Origin: Polaromonas sp.
Lineage (GTDB): Bacteria > Pseudomonadota > Gammaproteobacteria > Burkholderiales > Burkholderiaceae
Direction: 5' to 3'
Assembly: GCA_013823505.1 (NCBI GenBank)
Contig: PNMH01000024.1
Location: forward strand, 1-44,472
Length of the DNA: 44,472 nucleotides
Below, in pieces: positions 7,071 to 15,761 of the stretch. Every line of letters begins with the position of its first letter. Position 1 is the stretch's first letter. Under the pieces are notes generated by a model. The model saw nothing but the letters and a program-made list of their open reading frames with translations. It searched no databases and was not told the origin of the DNA. Both the position numbers and the translations under genes were made by a program.

Positions 7071-8105
7071 GTGAGCACCACATACCTCATCCATATCGCC
7101 GGACTTGGCAACGCTGTGCCCTGCACCGAGGGCCAGACCGTGCTCGACGCGGTACGACACGCGGGCTACGAGATGCCGTTCTCGTGCAACTCGGGCGTGT
7201 GCGCAAGCTGCAAGGGCCGCGTGGTCTCGGGTCGGGTGAGCCCCGGCGCGGCCGGCGACCACACTCTCACCGCCGACGAGATCTTGCAAGGGCAGGTGCT
7301 GTTCTGTCAGGCCAGGCCACTCACCGATATCGCGATCGAACCGCGCCAGATCGAGAAGACCGATCCGAACGCGCGCCGCCAGCTCGACGCCAGGGTCATG
7401 CGCATTGACTTTCTAGCCGGCGACGTGGCACGTCTCAAGCTGCGTTTTCCCGCAGGCGAGAAAGTTAAATTCAAGGCAGGTCAATACCTGCAGGTCCTGC
7501 TGCCAGATGGCCAGCGCCGCAGTTTCTCCATGGCCAATCCACCACACCAGAACGACGGCGCCGAACTGCACATCCGCCTGCTCGAGGGAGGTGCGTTTTC
7601 ACAAAGGCTCGCGCAGGACCTCAGCGTCGGCGACACACTTCCGGTGGAGTTGCCGCACGGCGACTTCCACCTGCGCGAGAACAGCGACGTTCCAATCGTC
7701 ATGCTGGCCAGTGGCACCGGTTTTGCACCGATCAAGTCTATGGTGGAAGACGGCCTGCGCCAGGGCCAGCGGCGCGAGATCGCGTTGTACTGGGGCGCGC
7801 GCACCGAGAAAGACCTGTACCTGCTCGACCTAGCGCGCGGTTGGGCCCGACAGGCCGGCCTGCGCTTCGTGCCCGTGCTTTCCGAACCCGATACCGGCTG
7901 GACCGGCCGCACCGGCTTCGTGCACCAAGCCGTGCTGCAAGACCACGACAGCCTCGCCGGCCACCAGGTGTATGCATGCGGTGCGCCCGCCATGGTGAGC
8001 GCGGCGCGAAGCGAATTCATTGCCACACGGGGCCTACCGCACGACGCGTTCTTCTGCGACTCGTTCGTGATTGCCCAACCCCGCACACCCGCGCTGGCCG
8101 ATTGA
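7071..8105 (+). CDS. tphA1: Terephthalate dioxygenase reductase component
   Basis: This one-protein electron-transfer chain (344 residues) passes electrons from NAD(P)H through FAD and a plant-type [2Fe-2S] cluster to the oxygenase. The ferredoxin domain is N-terminal, with cluster cysteines C39, C44, C47 and C79. The FAD-binding barrel carries R150-S-F-S, the nucleotide-binding domain carries GTGFAPIKS (about 215-223), and the end has the usual YACGAPAMV. Domain order, length and sequence resemble TphA1 of Comamonas (about 336 residues). The start is a GTG seven bases after tphA3. It should be distinct in partner from the putidaredoxin-type chain encoded downstream for the P450. Confidence 0.88.
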   Translation: MSTTYLIHIAGLGNAVPCTEGQTVLDAVRHAGYEMPFSCNSGVCASCKGRVVSGRVSPGAAGDHTLTADEILQGQVLFCQARPLTDIAIEPRQIEKTDPNARRQLDARVMRIDFLAGDVARLKLRFPAGEKVKFKAGQYLQVLLPDGQRRSFSMANPPHQNDGAELHIRLLEGGAFSQRLAQDLSVGDTLPVELPHGDFHLRENSDVPIVMLASGTGFAPIKSMVEDGLRQGQRREIALYWGARTEKDLYLLDLARGWARQAGLRFVPVLSEPDTGWTGRTGFVHQAVLQDHDSLAGHQVYACGAPAMVSAARSEFIATRGLPHDAFFCDSFVIAQPRTPALAD

Positions 8106-8130
8106 AGCGCACCCGAAGAGGAGCTCACAG

Positions 8131-9351
8131 ATGACCCACCCCAACCCCTACACCGATGTTCCCACCAGCGACTTCGATCCCTACATCACCGAGGTACTGG
8201 CCAACCCCTACCCGCACTACGAACAATTGCGCGAGCTTGGCACCTGGGCCTGGCTGGAGCGTTACGGTGTGCTTGCGGTCGCGCGCCACGACGAGGTGCA
8301 GCGCATCCTGTCGCAGCCAGATGTGTTTTGCTCCAGCGCTGGCGTGGGCCTGGCCAACTTCCACACTGAAACGCCGTGGCGCAAACCCAGCATCATTCTG
8401 GAAGCCGACCCACCCCACCACAGCCGCACGCGCAAGGTGGTAGCGCGCGTGCTGTCGCCAGCGTCCATCGGCCGCTTGCGCGCCACCTTCGAAGACGTGG
8501 CGGCGCGCATGGTCGACAGTCTGGTGGAGCGCGGTTCGTTCGACGCCGCCAAAGACCTCTGCGAAGCCTTCCCCATCAAGGCCTTCGGTGACGCCGTGGG
8601 CCTGCCCGCCGAGGGGCGTGAGCACCTGCTTCCGTATGGCGACATGGTGTTCAACGGTTTCGGCCCGATCAACGAGCGCTTCCAGGCTCGCATGGACAGC
8701 TCTGGCGAGGCGGTGAACTGGATCGCCCAGGTGTGCCAGCGCGACGCGCTCACCAAGGATGGCCTGGGTGCACAGCTCTTCGCCGCCGCCGACGCGGGCG
8801 AGATCGGCCACGACGAAGCTGGCATGCTGGTGCGCACCCTGCTATCCGCCGGGCTGGACACCACCGTGTTCACGCTGTGCAACGCCATCACCTGCTTCGC
8901 GCGCCACCCCGAACAATGGGCGCTGCTGCGCGAAGACCCTTCGCTGGCCCGCCAAGCGCTCGAGGAGGTGCTGCGCTTCGACAGCACCTTCCATTCGTTC
9001 TACCGCACCAGCACGCAGGACGTGGAACTCGGCGGCATCACCGTGAAAGCCGGCCAGAAGATCGTCGTATTCATTGCCTCGGCCAACCGCGACCCGCGCC
9101 GCTGGCCCAACGCCGACCGCTTCGACATCACACGCCGCGCCACCGGCCACATGGCCTTCGGCACCGGCATCCACGGCTGCGCGGGCCAGATGATGGCGCG
9201 CCTCGAGGGCGAGATCGTGCTCACCGCGCTGGCGCGCCGAGTGGCTTCGTTCCGTCTTGACGGCGAGCCGGTCCAGCATTTCAACAACACCGTGCGCGGG
9301 CTGAAGCACATGCCGGTTACGGTCGAGCCGCTGCTGGCGGCCGTTGACTAA
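8131..9351 (+). CDS. Cytochrome P450 of CYP199 type (para-substituted benzoate monooxygenase)
   Basis: The 406-residue bacterial class I P450 shows the I-helix oxygen-activation motif A240-G-L-D-T-T245, ExxR as E279-V-L-R282, and heme ligand C350 in FGTGIHGCAGQ. Long matches to recalled CYP199A2/A4 include SIILEADPPHHSRTRKV, LLSAGLDTTV and SANRDPRRW. The residues that anchor the benzoate carboxylate in CYP199A4 (R92, S95, R243, S244) fall here on R84, S87, R235 and T236 with a constant offset of eight, the last being Ser to Thr. CYP199A enzymes oxidise para substituents of benzoates, including methyl and methoxy. Within a terephthalate operon the likely job is p-toluate to 4-hydroxymethylbenzoate. 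The ATG at 8131 follows GAGGAG; an extension to 8071 would overlap tphA1 and is rejected. Confidence 0.85.
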   Translation: MTHPNPYTDVPTSDFDPYITEVLANPYPHYEQLRELGTWAWLERYGVLAVARHDEVQRILSQPDVFCSSAGVGLANFHTETPWRKPSIILEADPPHHSRTRKVVARVLSPASIGRLRATFEDVAARMVDSLVERGSFDAAKDLCEAFPIKAFGDAVGLPAEGREHLLPYGDMVFNGFGPINERFQARMDSSGEAVNWIAQVCQRDALTKDGLGAQLFAAADAGEIGHDEAGMLVRTLLSAGLDTTVFTLCNAITCFARHPEQWALLREDPSLARQALEEVLRFDSTFHSFYRTSTQDVELGGITVKAGQKIVVFIASANRDPRRWPNADRFDITRRATGHMAFGTGIHGCAGQMMARLEGEIVLTALARRVASFRLDGEPVQHFNNTVRGLKHMPVTVEPLLAAVD

Positions 9352-9383
9352 CTATTCCACAGAAACCACGAAAGAGGCCCACG

Positions 9384-9707
9384 ATGCCCCAGATTGTTTA
9401 CGTGCAACCCGACGGCTCGCGCGAATCCGTCCCCGCCAGCGCCGGTGCCACGGTCATGGCGACGGCCGTCACCCACGGCATCGCCGGCATCGTCGCCGAA
9501 TGCGGTGGTTCGGCCATGTGCGCCACCTGCCATGTGTACGTGGACCCGGCCTCGGTCGGCCTCCTGCCGTCCACCAGCGAAGTCGAGAACGAAATGCTCG
9601 CCAGCGCCGCGAGCGAACGCCAGGAACACAGCCGTCTCGGTTGCCAGCTCGTGCTCGCCGCCGGCGTTGACGAGCTGATCGTGCACATTCCGGAGCGCCA
9701 GGTCTGA
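9384..9707 (+). CDS. [2Fe-2S] ferredoxin, putidaredoxin/adrenodoxin type
   Basis: This 107-residue electron carrier should hand single electrons to the adjacent P450. Cluster cysteines are C40, C46, C49 and C87 (C-x5-C-x2-C then C), the vertebrate/putidaredoxin pattern rather than the plant pattern of tphA1. Acidic surface residues after the cluster loop (EVENEM) fit docking to a reductase and a P450. The ribosome-binding site is GAAAGAGG. Its stop overlaps the start of the reductase gene (TGATG), so the two are translationally coupled. Confidence 0.92.
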   Translation: MPQIVYVQPDGSRESVPASAGATVMATAVTHGIAGIVAECGGSAMCATCHVYVDPASVGLLPSTSEVENEMLASAASERQEHSRLGCQLVLAAGVDELIVHIPERQV

Positions 9708-10888
9708 TGGTCCACGGCGTCGTCATCGTCGGCACCGGGCAGGGCGGTTTTCAGCTTGCGGCGTCGCTGCGCGAGTCGGGCTTTGCGGCGCCCATCACCC
9801 TGGTGGGCGACGAGCCAGGCTTGCCTTACCAGCGCCCGCCACTGTCCAAAGGTTTCCTGCAGGCCAAGGTGGACGAGACCGGCCTGCTGCTGCGCCCGCC
9901 CGCGTTCTACGAGCGCATCGGCGCACGCGTGCTCGGCGGTACGCGGGTGCAAGGTATCGACCGTGTGGCGCGCCAGGTGCGGCTCTCCAACGGCGAGGCG
10001 CTGTCCTACGACCACCTGGTGCTCGCCACCGGCGCGGCCGCACGCACGCTGGCCGTGCCAGGCGCCGACCTGCAAGGCGTCTTCGTGCTGCGCGGACTCG
10101 TGGATGCACAGCGCATCCGCGCGCGGCTGGCCCAGGCGCAAGCGGTGGCCGTGGTCGGCGCCGGCTTCATCGGTCTGGAACTCGCGGCCGTGGCGCGCGG
10201 CATGGGCCTGCCAATGCACGTCGCCGAGACCGCCGTGCGGCCCCTGGCGCGCGCTCTCTCGGTGCCGATGGCGCTGCACCTGCAGGCGTTCCACGAAGCG
10301 CAGGGCACGCGGTTTCATCTATCGGCGCAACTCGCTGCCATTGAAGGCGCACACGGCCACGCCACCGGCCTGCGCCTGCGGGATGGCAGCCACATCGCGG
10401 CCGACCTGGTGGTGGTCGCGGTCGGCGTGAGCCCCAACGACCAGCTGGCGCGCGGTGCCGGCCTGGCGGTCGGCAACGGCATTGAGGTAGACGAGCTGCT
10501 GCTCACCAGCGATCCGGCCATTTCCGCACTCGGCGATTGCGCGAGTTTTCCATTTGTTTTCAGCGGTGGTGCCCGTGTGCGCATCGAGTCGGTGCAGAAC
10601 GCAGTCGACCAAGCGCGCTGCATCTCCGCGCGCCTGTGCGGCCAAGCAGCGCCATACGCCAAAGTGCCCTGGTTCTGGAGCGAGCAAGGTCTTTGCCGGC
10701 TGCAGATGGCGGGCCTGGCCGTGCCGGGTGACCGCAGCGACATCGAGGGAGACCCGGCCAGTGGCCGCTTCTCGGTGCTGCGCTACCGCGGCGACCAGCT
10801 GAGCGCCGTCGAATCCCTAAACGACCCCGCCGCGCACATGCGCGCACGCAAAGCCCTCGCGCCCGCGCCCACGCTCGCACCGGCCTAA
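9707..10888 (+). CDS. NAD(P)H:ferredoxin reductase (FAD), putidaredoxin-reductase type
   Basis: The 393-residue flavoprotein should reduce the preceding ferredoxin, completing a class I P450 system. It has an N-terminal FAD motif (VIVGTGQGGFQLAASL, residues about 4-19), a central pyridine-nucleotide motif (VAVVGAGFIGLELAAVA) and the second FAD contact SALGDCASF near residue 275. Order and length match PdR and ThcD. The C-terminal region of about 80 residues is the usual dimer or ferredoxin-facing domain. The first base of its ATG is the last base of the ferredoxin stop. A 50-bp gap follows before the SDR gene. Confidence 0.9.
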   Translation: MVHGVVIVGTGQGGFQLAASLRESGFAAPITLVGDEPGLPYQRPPLSKGFLQAKVDETGLLLRPPAFYERIGARVLGGTRVQGIDRVARQVRLSNGEALSYDHLVLATGAAARTLAVPGADLQGVFVLRGLVDAQRIRARLAQAQAVAVVGAGFIGLELAAVARGMGLPMHVAETAVRPLARALSVPMALHLQAFHEAQGTRFHLSAQLAAIEGAHGHATGLRLRDGSHIAADLVVVAVGVSPNDQLARGAGLAVGNGIEVDELLLTSDPAISALGDCASFPFVFSGGARVRIESVQNAVDQARCISARLCGQAAPYAKVPWFWSEQGLCRLQMAGLAVPGDRSDIEGDPASGRFSVLRYRGDQLSAVESLNDPAAHMRARKALAPAPTLAPA

Positions 10889-10938
10889 GGCCATAGCCCT
10901 ATTCAACACCTACCCCTTCCCACAGAAAGAGACAACAC

Positions 10939-11694
10939 ATGACAGCAGCATCCCGGGTCATCGCGGTCACTGGCGGCGCCAGCGGCATCGGTTTCGCCTT
11001 CTCTGAAGCGCTCGCGCGCGCCGGCCACCAAGTCGTCATCGCCGACCTTCGCGGCGCCGCAGAAGCGGCCGAGCGCCTCAAGGCCCAGGGCTTGAAGGCC
11101 ATAGGCACGCAGACCGATGTGGTCAATCCCGCCGACGTGGCAGGGATGGTCGAACAGGCCGTGAAAGCGTTCGACCGGCTTGACGTGCTGGTGAACAACG
11201 CCGGCCTGTTCACCACGCTCACGCTCAAACCGTTCGACCAGATCAGCGACGCCGAGTGGATGCGTGTGATGGAAGTCAACACCCTCGGGCCCTTTGTGTG
11301 CGCAAAAGCGGTCGTGCCCGCGATGCGCAAGAACGGCTTTGGCCGCATCGTGAACATCGCGTCCACCACGCCGATCAAGGGCACGCCCAACATGTTGCAC
11401 TACGTGGCCAGCAAGGGCGCGGTGATCGCATTCACCCGCTCACTGGCACGCGAACTCGGCAAGGACAACATCACCGTCAACGCCATCGCACCAGGCTTCA
11501 CGCTGAGCGACGGCGTGCTCGAAAACGACATGCACAGCAAGATGGGCGACGTGGTGCGCAAAACCAGCCGCTCGCTGCAGCGCGACCAGGTGCCCGAGGA
11601 TCTGGTCGGCGCGCTGCTGTTCCTCGCGAGCGACGGCGCGGGGTTCATCACCGGCCAGACCATTGCCGTCGATGGTGGCTCAGTGTTCATCTGA
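10939..11694 (+). CDS. Short-chain dehydrogenase/reductase, probable 4-hydroxymethylbenzoate dehydrogenase
   Basis: This classical SDR has 251 residues. It has the cofactor loop TGGASGIG (11-18), an acidic D36 after the second strand (favouring NAD+ over NADP+), NNAG (86-89) and the catalytic Ser142, Tyr155 and Lys159 (YVASK). The C-terminal LASDGAGFITGQTIAVDGG is standard. SDRs occupy the same step, oxidation of a benzylic alcohol, in p-toluate and toluenesulfonate degradation by Comamonas (TsaC). Its place between the P450 chain and an aldehyde dehydrogenase suggests it converts 4-hydroxymethylbenzoate to 4-formylbenzoate. The family is certain; the substrate is inferred from context. Confidence 0.85.
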   Translation: MTAASRVIAVTGGASGIGFAFSEALARAGHQVVIADLRGAAEAAERLKAQGLKAIGTQTDVVNPADVAGMVEQAVKAFDRLDVLVNNAGLFTTLTLKPFDQISDAEWMRVMEVNTLGPFVCAKAVVPAMRKNGFGRIVNIASTTPIKGTPNMLHYVASKGAVIAFTRSLARELGKDNITVNAIAPGFTLSDGVLENDMHSKMGDVVRKTSRSLQRDQVPEDLVGALLFLASDGAGFITGQTIAVDGGSVFI

Positions 11695-11708
11695 TCGGCT
11701 GATCCACC

Positions 11709-13157
11709 ATGACCGACTCCACCTACGGCAAGCCGTTCCTTTACATCGATGGCGAATTCATTGAGGGTGGCGACCGCCCGCACCAGAACATCATCAACCC
11801 GGCCAACGGCGAGGTAATCGGCTCGCTACCGCATGCACGCGGCGACGACCTCGACCGTGCGCTGCATGCGGCGCAACGCGCCTTCGAAACCTGGCGCAAG
11901 AGTTCACCGCTCCAGCGCTCAAAGGTACTGCGCCGTGTGGCCGAACTCACGCGCGAACGCGCACCGCAGATTGCGCGCCAGATCACGCTCGATCAGGGCA
12001 AGCCGCTAGGAGAGGCTCTGCTGGAGGTGACCACCTGTGCCGAACACGCGGAGTGGCACGCCGAGGAATGCCGCCGAATCTATGGGCGCATCATTCCAGC
12101 GCGTTTGCCGCATGTACGTCAGCTGGTTCTTCGTGAGCCTGTCGGAGTATGTGTGGCCTTCACGCCCTGGAATTTTCCGTTCAACCAGGCCATTCGAAAG
12201 ATGGTGGCGGCGATCGGCGCGGGCTGCACGCTGGTGCTGAAGGGGCCGGAGGATTCGCCGGGCGCAGTGATTGCACTCGCACGCATGTTCCACGAAGCAG
12301 GCCTGCCGGCGGGCGTGCTCAATGTCGTCTGGGGCGTGCCGTCAGAGGTGTCGGACCACCTGATCCGCTCGCCCATCTCGCGCAAGGTGTCGTTCACCGG
12401 CTCAGTGCCGGTGGGCAAGCAGCTGGCGTCGCTTGCCGGTCTGCACATGAAGCGCATCAGCATGGAGCTTGGCGGGCACTCGCCCGTGGTGGTTTTCGAC
12501 GACGCCGACGTGGACGACGCAGCGAATCTGCTCGCACGTTTCAAGGCGCGCAACGCGGGGCAGCTGTGCATTGCGCCCAGCCGCTTCTTCGTGCAGGAGA
12601 AGGTGTACGACCGCTTCCTCGACACCTTCACGAAAGCCTACGGTGGCTTAAAGGTTGGTGACGGAATGGACGAGCACACGCAGATGGGCCCACTGGCGCA
12701 TCTGCGCCGGGTCGATGCCATGGAGAGTTTCGTGGCCGATGCGCTGGAGCGCGGTGCGAAGCTGGCTATCGGCGGCACACGGCTCGCCGGCCCGGGCTAC
12801 TTCTACCCGCCCACCGTCCTCACCGACATCCCTGAGGACGCCCGCCTGATGGTCGAAGAACCCTTCGGCCCGGTCGCGCCGATCACACGCTTCAAGGATG
12901 CCGAAGAAGTGTTGAAGCGCGCTAACGCCCTGCCATTCGGCCTTACCGCTTTCGTGTTCACTGGCTCCATCAAAACGTCCGAACGCATGGTCAACGGCCT
13001 GGAGGTGGGCATGGTGAACGTGAACCACTTCGGCATCACGTTGGCAGAAACACCATTCGGTGGCGTGAAGGACAGCGGAATGGGCAGCGAGGGCGGCAGT
13101 GAAACCTTCGACAGCTACCTCGTCACAAAGTTCGTTTCGCAGGCCAGCCCTGCTTGA
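11709..13157 (+). CDS. Aldehyde dehydrogenase, probable 4-formylbenzoate (4-carboxybenzaldehyde) dehydrogenase
   Basis: The 482-residue member of the NAD(P)+-dependent aldehyde dehydrogenase superfamily carries the catalytic C287 in NAGQLCIAPSRF, the general base E253 in SMELGGHSP, and the transition-state asparagine N155 in FTPWNFPFN. The Rossmann motif SFTGSVPVG is at about 228-236. Overall it resembles the succinate-semialdehyde/benzaldehyde type. Coming directly after the SDR (14-bp gap), it most likely oxidises 4-formylbenzoate to terephthalate, the substrate of TphA. This step is assigned to TsaD in the Comamonas p-toluate pathway. No strong ribosome-binding site is visible before the ATG, so translation may depend on the upstream gene. 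Confidence 0.87.
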   Translation: MTDSTYGKPFLYIDGEFIEGGDRPHQNIINPANGEVIGSLPHARGDDLDRALHAAQRAFETWRKSSPLQRSKVLRRVAELTRERAPQIARQITLDQGKPLGEALLEVTTCAEHAEWHAEECRRIYGRIIPARLPHVRQLVLREPVGVCVAFTPWNFPFNQAIRKMVAAIGAGCTLVLKGPEDSPGAVIALARMFHEAGLPAGVLNVVWGVPSEVSDHLIRSPISRKVSFTGSVPVGKQLASLAGLHMKRISMELGGHSPVVVFDDADVDDAANLLARFKARNAGQLCIAPSRFFVQEKVYDRFLDTFTKAYGGLKVGDGMDEHTQMGPLAHLRRVDAMESFVADALERGAKLAIGGTRLAGPGYFYPPTVLTDIPEDARLMVEEPFGPVAPITRFKDAEEVLKRANALPFGLTAFVFTGSIKTSERMVNGLEVGMVNVNHFGITLAETPFGGVKDSGMGSEGGSETFDSYLVTKFVSQASPA

Positions 13158-13231
13158 TCACCCTCACTACAAGAAGCCAGCACCGACCAGGGGGCCGGAA
13201 CGCCTTTCCCATCAATCCAGGAGACAACACC

Positions 13232-14284
13232 ATGATGCAACGCAGAACCCTCATCAAATCGGCGGCGGCAGCCGTTTCCCTTGGAGCGCCCACCCTGGGC
13301 GTCTTCGCTCAGCAAGTCATAACTCTGAAGTTCCACACCTTCATGGCCCCGACTTCAAATGTTTATCTCAACGCACACAAGGCATGGATGTCGAAAGTGG
13401 AGAACGACTCGGGCGGACGTATCCGCTTCGAAGGCTATCCCGCCATGCAGCTGGGGGGTTCACCGGGTCAGCTCTTCGACCAGGCGCGAGATGGTGTTGT
13501 CGACATCGTATGGACTCTGGCCGGCCTCACACCCGGGCGATTCCCGCGGACCGAAGTGTTCGAACTTCCGTTCATGACCATGGACGCCATCGGAGCTTCC
13601 CGTGCAGCCTGGGAGTACCTCGAAACCCTCGCAGCCGATGAATTCAAGGACGTTCAGCCGCTTGCCTTTCACACGCACGGGCCAGGCGTGCTGCACTCAA
13701 AGAGCAAGGCCATCAACAGCGCTGCTGACCTGCGGGGCCTGAAGATGCGCGGTCCGACCCGCCAGGCCACCAAACTGCTCGCCGCCGCCGGGGCTTCTGC
13801 CGTGGGCATGCCATTGCCACAGATTCCCGACGCGTTGTCCAAAGGAGTCATCGACGGTGCAGCGTTGCCTTGGGAGGTGATTCCTTCGGTGAAGGTGCAT
13901 GAGCTTGTGCAACACCACAGCGAATTCGCTCCAGGAAAGCCAGCTCTCTACAACACCGCGTTCGTGATGGTGATGAACAAAAGGAAATACGCTTCGCTGA
14001 CAGGGGACGTCAAGAAGGTGATCGATGACAACTCGGGCATGGAGACCTCGGCCTGGTTCGGGAAGGTGCAACAGGACCACGATCCCATCAGCCGCAAGAT
14101 GGCGACCGATCGCGGCAACAAGGTGCACGTTTTCAACGAGGCTCAAACCAACGAGTTTGTACAACTCACTGGAGCCATCGCGAGCGAATGGGTCCAGGAG
14201 ATGAACAGGCGGGGACAGGACGGAGAGAAGCTCCTGGCGGGTGCAAAGGCGCTCATTGCCAAACACAGGCCCAAAACTGCATGA
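13232..14284 (+). CDS. TRAP transporter solute-binding protein (DctP family)
   Basis: This periplasmic binding protein (350 residues) should capture the growth substrate. The N-terminus [20 protein letters not shown] has a twin-arginine-like signal with likely cleavage after VFA (about residue 27). The mature part has the DctP features: [11 protein letters not shown], the central [20 protein letters not shown] with the arginine typical of carboxylate binding, and [19 protein letters not shown]. The ATG follows CAGGAGAC; the longer frame upstream is discarded. The membrane subunits DctQ and DctM are not encoded in the window, so it must use partners from elsewhere. In Comamonas tph clusters this place is held by TphC, a binding protein of another family (Bug/TTT). 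Confidence 0.88.
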   Translation: MMQRRTLIKSAAAAVSLGAPTLGVFAQQVITLKFHTFMAPTSNVYLNAHKAWMSKVENDSGGRIRFEGYPAMQLGGSPGQLFDQARDGVVDIVWTLAGLTPGRFPRTEVFELPFMTMDAIGASRAAWEYLETLAADEFKDVQPLAFHTHGPGVLHSKSKAINSAADLRGLKMRGPTRQATKLLAAAGASAVGMPLPQIPDALSKGVIDGAALPWEVIPSVKVHELVQHHSEFAPGKPALYNTAFVMVMNKRKYASLTGDVKKVIDDNSGMETSAWFGKVQQDHDPISRKMATDRGNKVHVFNEAQTNEFVQLTGAIASEWVQEMNRRGQDGEKLLAGAKALIAKHRPKTA

Positions 14285-15231
14285 GCAGCAGCGCGCGGCT
14301 TGCCATTTCGATTGGCGACCCGAACGGCATCGGACCTGAGATCGCGCTCAAGGCGATAGCTGCAATGCCCCCGTCCGAGCATTACCGCTTTGAGTTGTTC
14401 GGCCCGGATTCGGTGCTGCGCCGCTGCGCCGAGCAGCTGAACCTGAGCTGGGTGCTAGAGGGTGTTCGCTGCCACGAGGCAGGCGCCCTTGACCCGGCTG
14501 CTGCCATTCCGGGTCGGATTGACGCAGCGGCTGGCGCTTCAGCAGTGGCAAGTGCCACCGCGGCCATTCAGGCGGCACAGGCGGGCGCTTGCGACGCTGT
14601 CATTGCCTGCCCGCACCATGAGACTGCGATCGCGAAGGCAGGCATCACATTCAGCGGATACCCTTCTCTGGTCGCGCGCGTGTGCGGTCAGCCTGCTGAA
14701 TCTGTTTTCTTGATGCTGGTGGGCGGAGGCTTGCGTATCGTGCATGTCACTCTGCACGAGAGTGTTCGAACTGCTCTTGATCGCCTCAGCACCGACTTGA
14801 TTGTGCATGCCACACACGCAGGCATCCTGGCCTGTCGGCAATTGGGCATGGCGACACCTCGCATAGGCATGTTCGGCATCAATCCACACGCATCAGAGGG
14901 CCAATTGTTTGGCTTGGATGACTCGCTGATGGTGCAGCCTGCGGTGGCGCAGTTGCGTGCGGAAGGCCACGACGTAAGCGAGCCGACGGGCGCAGATACC
15001 CTACTGGCCAACAGGCAGCACGACCTCTACGTAGCCATGTTCCATGATCAGGGGCATATTCCTATCAAGCTGCTCGCACCCAACGCCGCAAGCGCGCTCA
15101 GCGTGGGAGGAGACGTGGTGCTTTCCAGTGTGGGCCACGGAAGCGCCATGGACATTGCCGGCAAAGGCATCGCCAGTCCCGAGGGATTGCTCCGAACCAT
15201 TGGCCTGCTGAGTTCCGTCCCCAGCGTGTAA
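14281..15231 (+). CDS. tphB: Terephthalate dihydrodiol dehydrogenase (PdxA superfamily)
   Basis: The 316-residue enzyme of the PdxA fold oxidatively decarboxylates the cis-dihydrodiol from terephthalate to protocatechuate. Diagnostic segments agree with the recalled Comamonas TphB rather than with vitamin-B6 Pdx[50 protein letters not shown] and [14 protein letters not shown]. The metal-binding histidines expected for the superfamily are in VTLHESV, PHASE and HDQGH. The ATG lies in an ATGA overlap with the TRAP gene. It is the last gene of the operon. A weak CCTC/GAGG stem follows at 15234-15253, without a clear T-tract. Confidence 0.9.
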   Translation: MSSSARLAISIGDPNGIGPEIALKAIAAMPPSEHYRFELFGPDSVLRRCAEQLNLSWVLEGVRCHEAGALDPAAAIPGRIDAAAGASAVASATAAIQAAQAGACDAVIACPHHETAIAKAGITFSGYPSLVARVCGQPAESVFLMLVGGGLRIVHVTLHESVRTALDRLSTDLIVHATHAGILACRQLGMATPRIGMFGINPHASEGQLFGLDDSLMVQPAVAQLRAEGHDVSEPTGADTLLANRQHDLYVAMFHDQGHIPIKLLAPNAASALSVGGDVVLSSVGHGSAMDIAGKGIASPEGLLRTIGLLSSVPSV

Positions 15232-15761
15232 CGCCTCTAATGGGACATTGAGGAAGCGATAGCTGTTGTGGACGTCTCGCGTTCAGCTCAACCGCTTCTT
15301 GTCGCCTACGGAATAGCTGCAGGTCACGTCTAACTGAAGGTTAGGCATAAAAAATCGATTGAACGAAGTGAGCGAATGTCCGGTCGTGGTCGATCTGGGA
15401 CATGCGACCGGGGCGCGTTTGCTTGAGGAAGAACATCTAGGGGAGGCGCAGCAAAACGCCGTGTCCGCGCCACACATAGGGTTGCAATGTCTGCAGCAGC
15501 TCCGGCAGCTGACTCTAGATGCCTGCGATTTGGAGGAAATGAGTGAGCGCGATGTGGCAAGCGCTGCAGGCTCAGCGCTCAATCGCGACTGTCGGCTGCC
15601 GCTGCAAAGCGGGTCTCGGGACTTGATGGCGACCAGACTGACTGCAGCCCGTTAGGTTCAGCATCCGCCTGACGGCTTAAGCTGAATTCGTTCACACCAG
15701 TTCTGATGGAAAGTGATTCGAGTGGCACAGCTGGATAAGGTCAATCTGCCTTTTTTTGGGC
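15232..15761. other. Gap without a recognisable gene after the catabolic operon
   Basis: The 530 bp hold two weak overlapping frames of about 98 codons on opposite strands (15283-15655). Neither has a ribosome-binding site or family features, and a third minus-strand frame is cut by stops. The string GCTGCAAAGCGGGTCTCG at 15601-15618 repeats, with one mismatch, one at 282-299. The stretch is probably decayed intergenic DNA. Confidence 0.45.

Noticed and set aside
8071..8130. Twenty-codon N-terminal extension of the P450
   Set aside because: It would overlap tphA1 and lacks a ribosome-binding site, while the ATG at 8131 follows GAGGAG and gives the family N-terminus.
14281..15231. Vitamin B6 biosynthesis gene pdxA
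   Set aside because: The protein has the PdxA fold, but its motifs match TphB of terephthalate clusters and it lies last in a tph operon.
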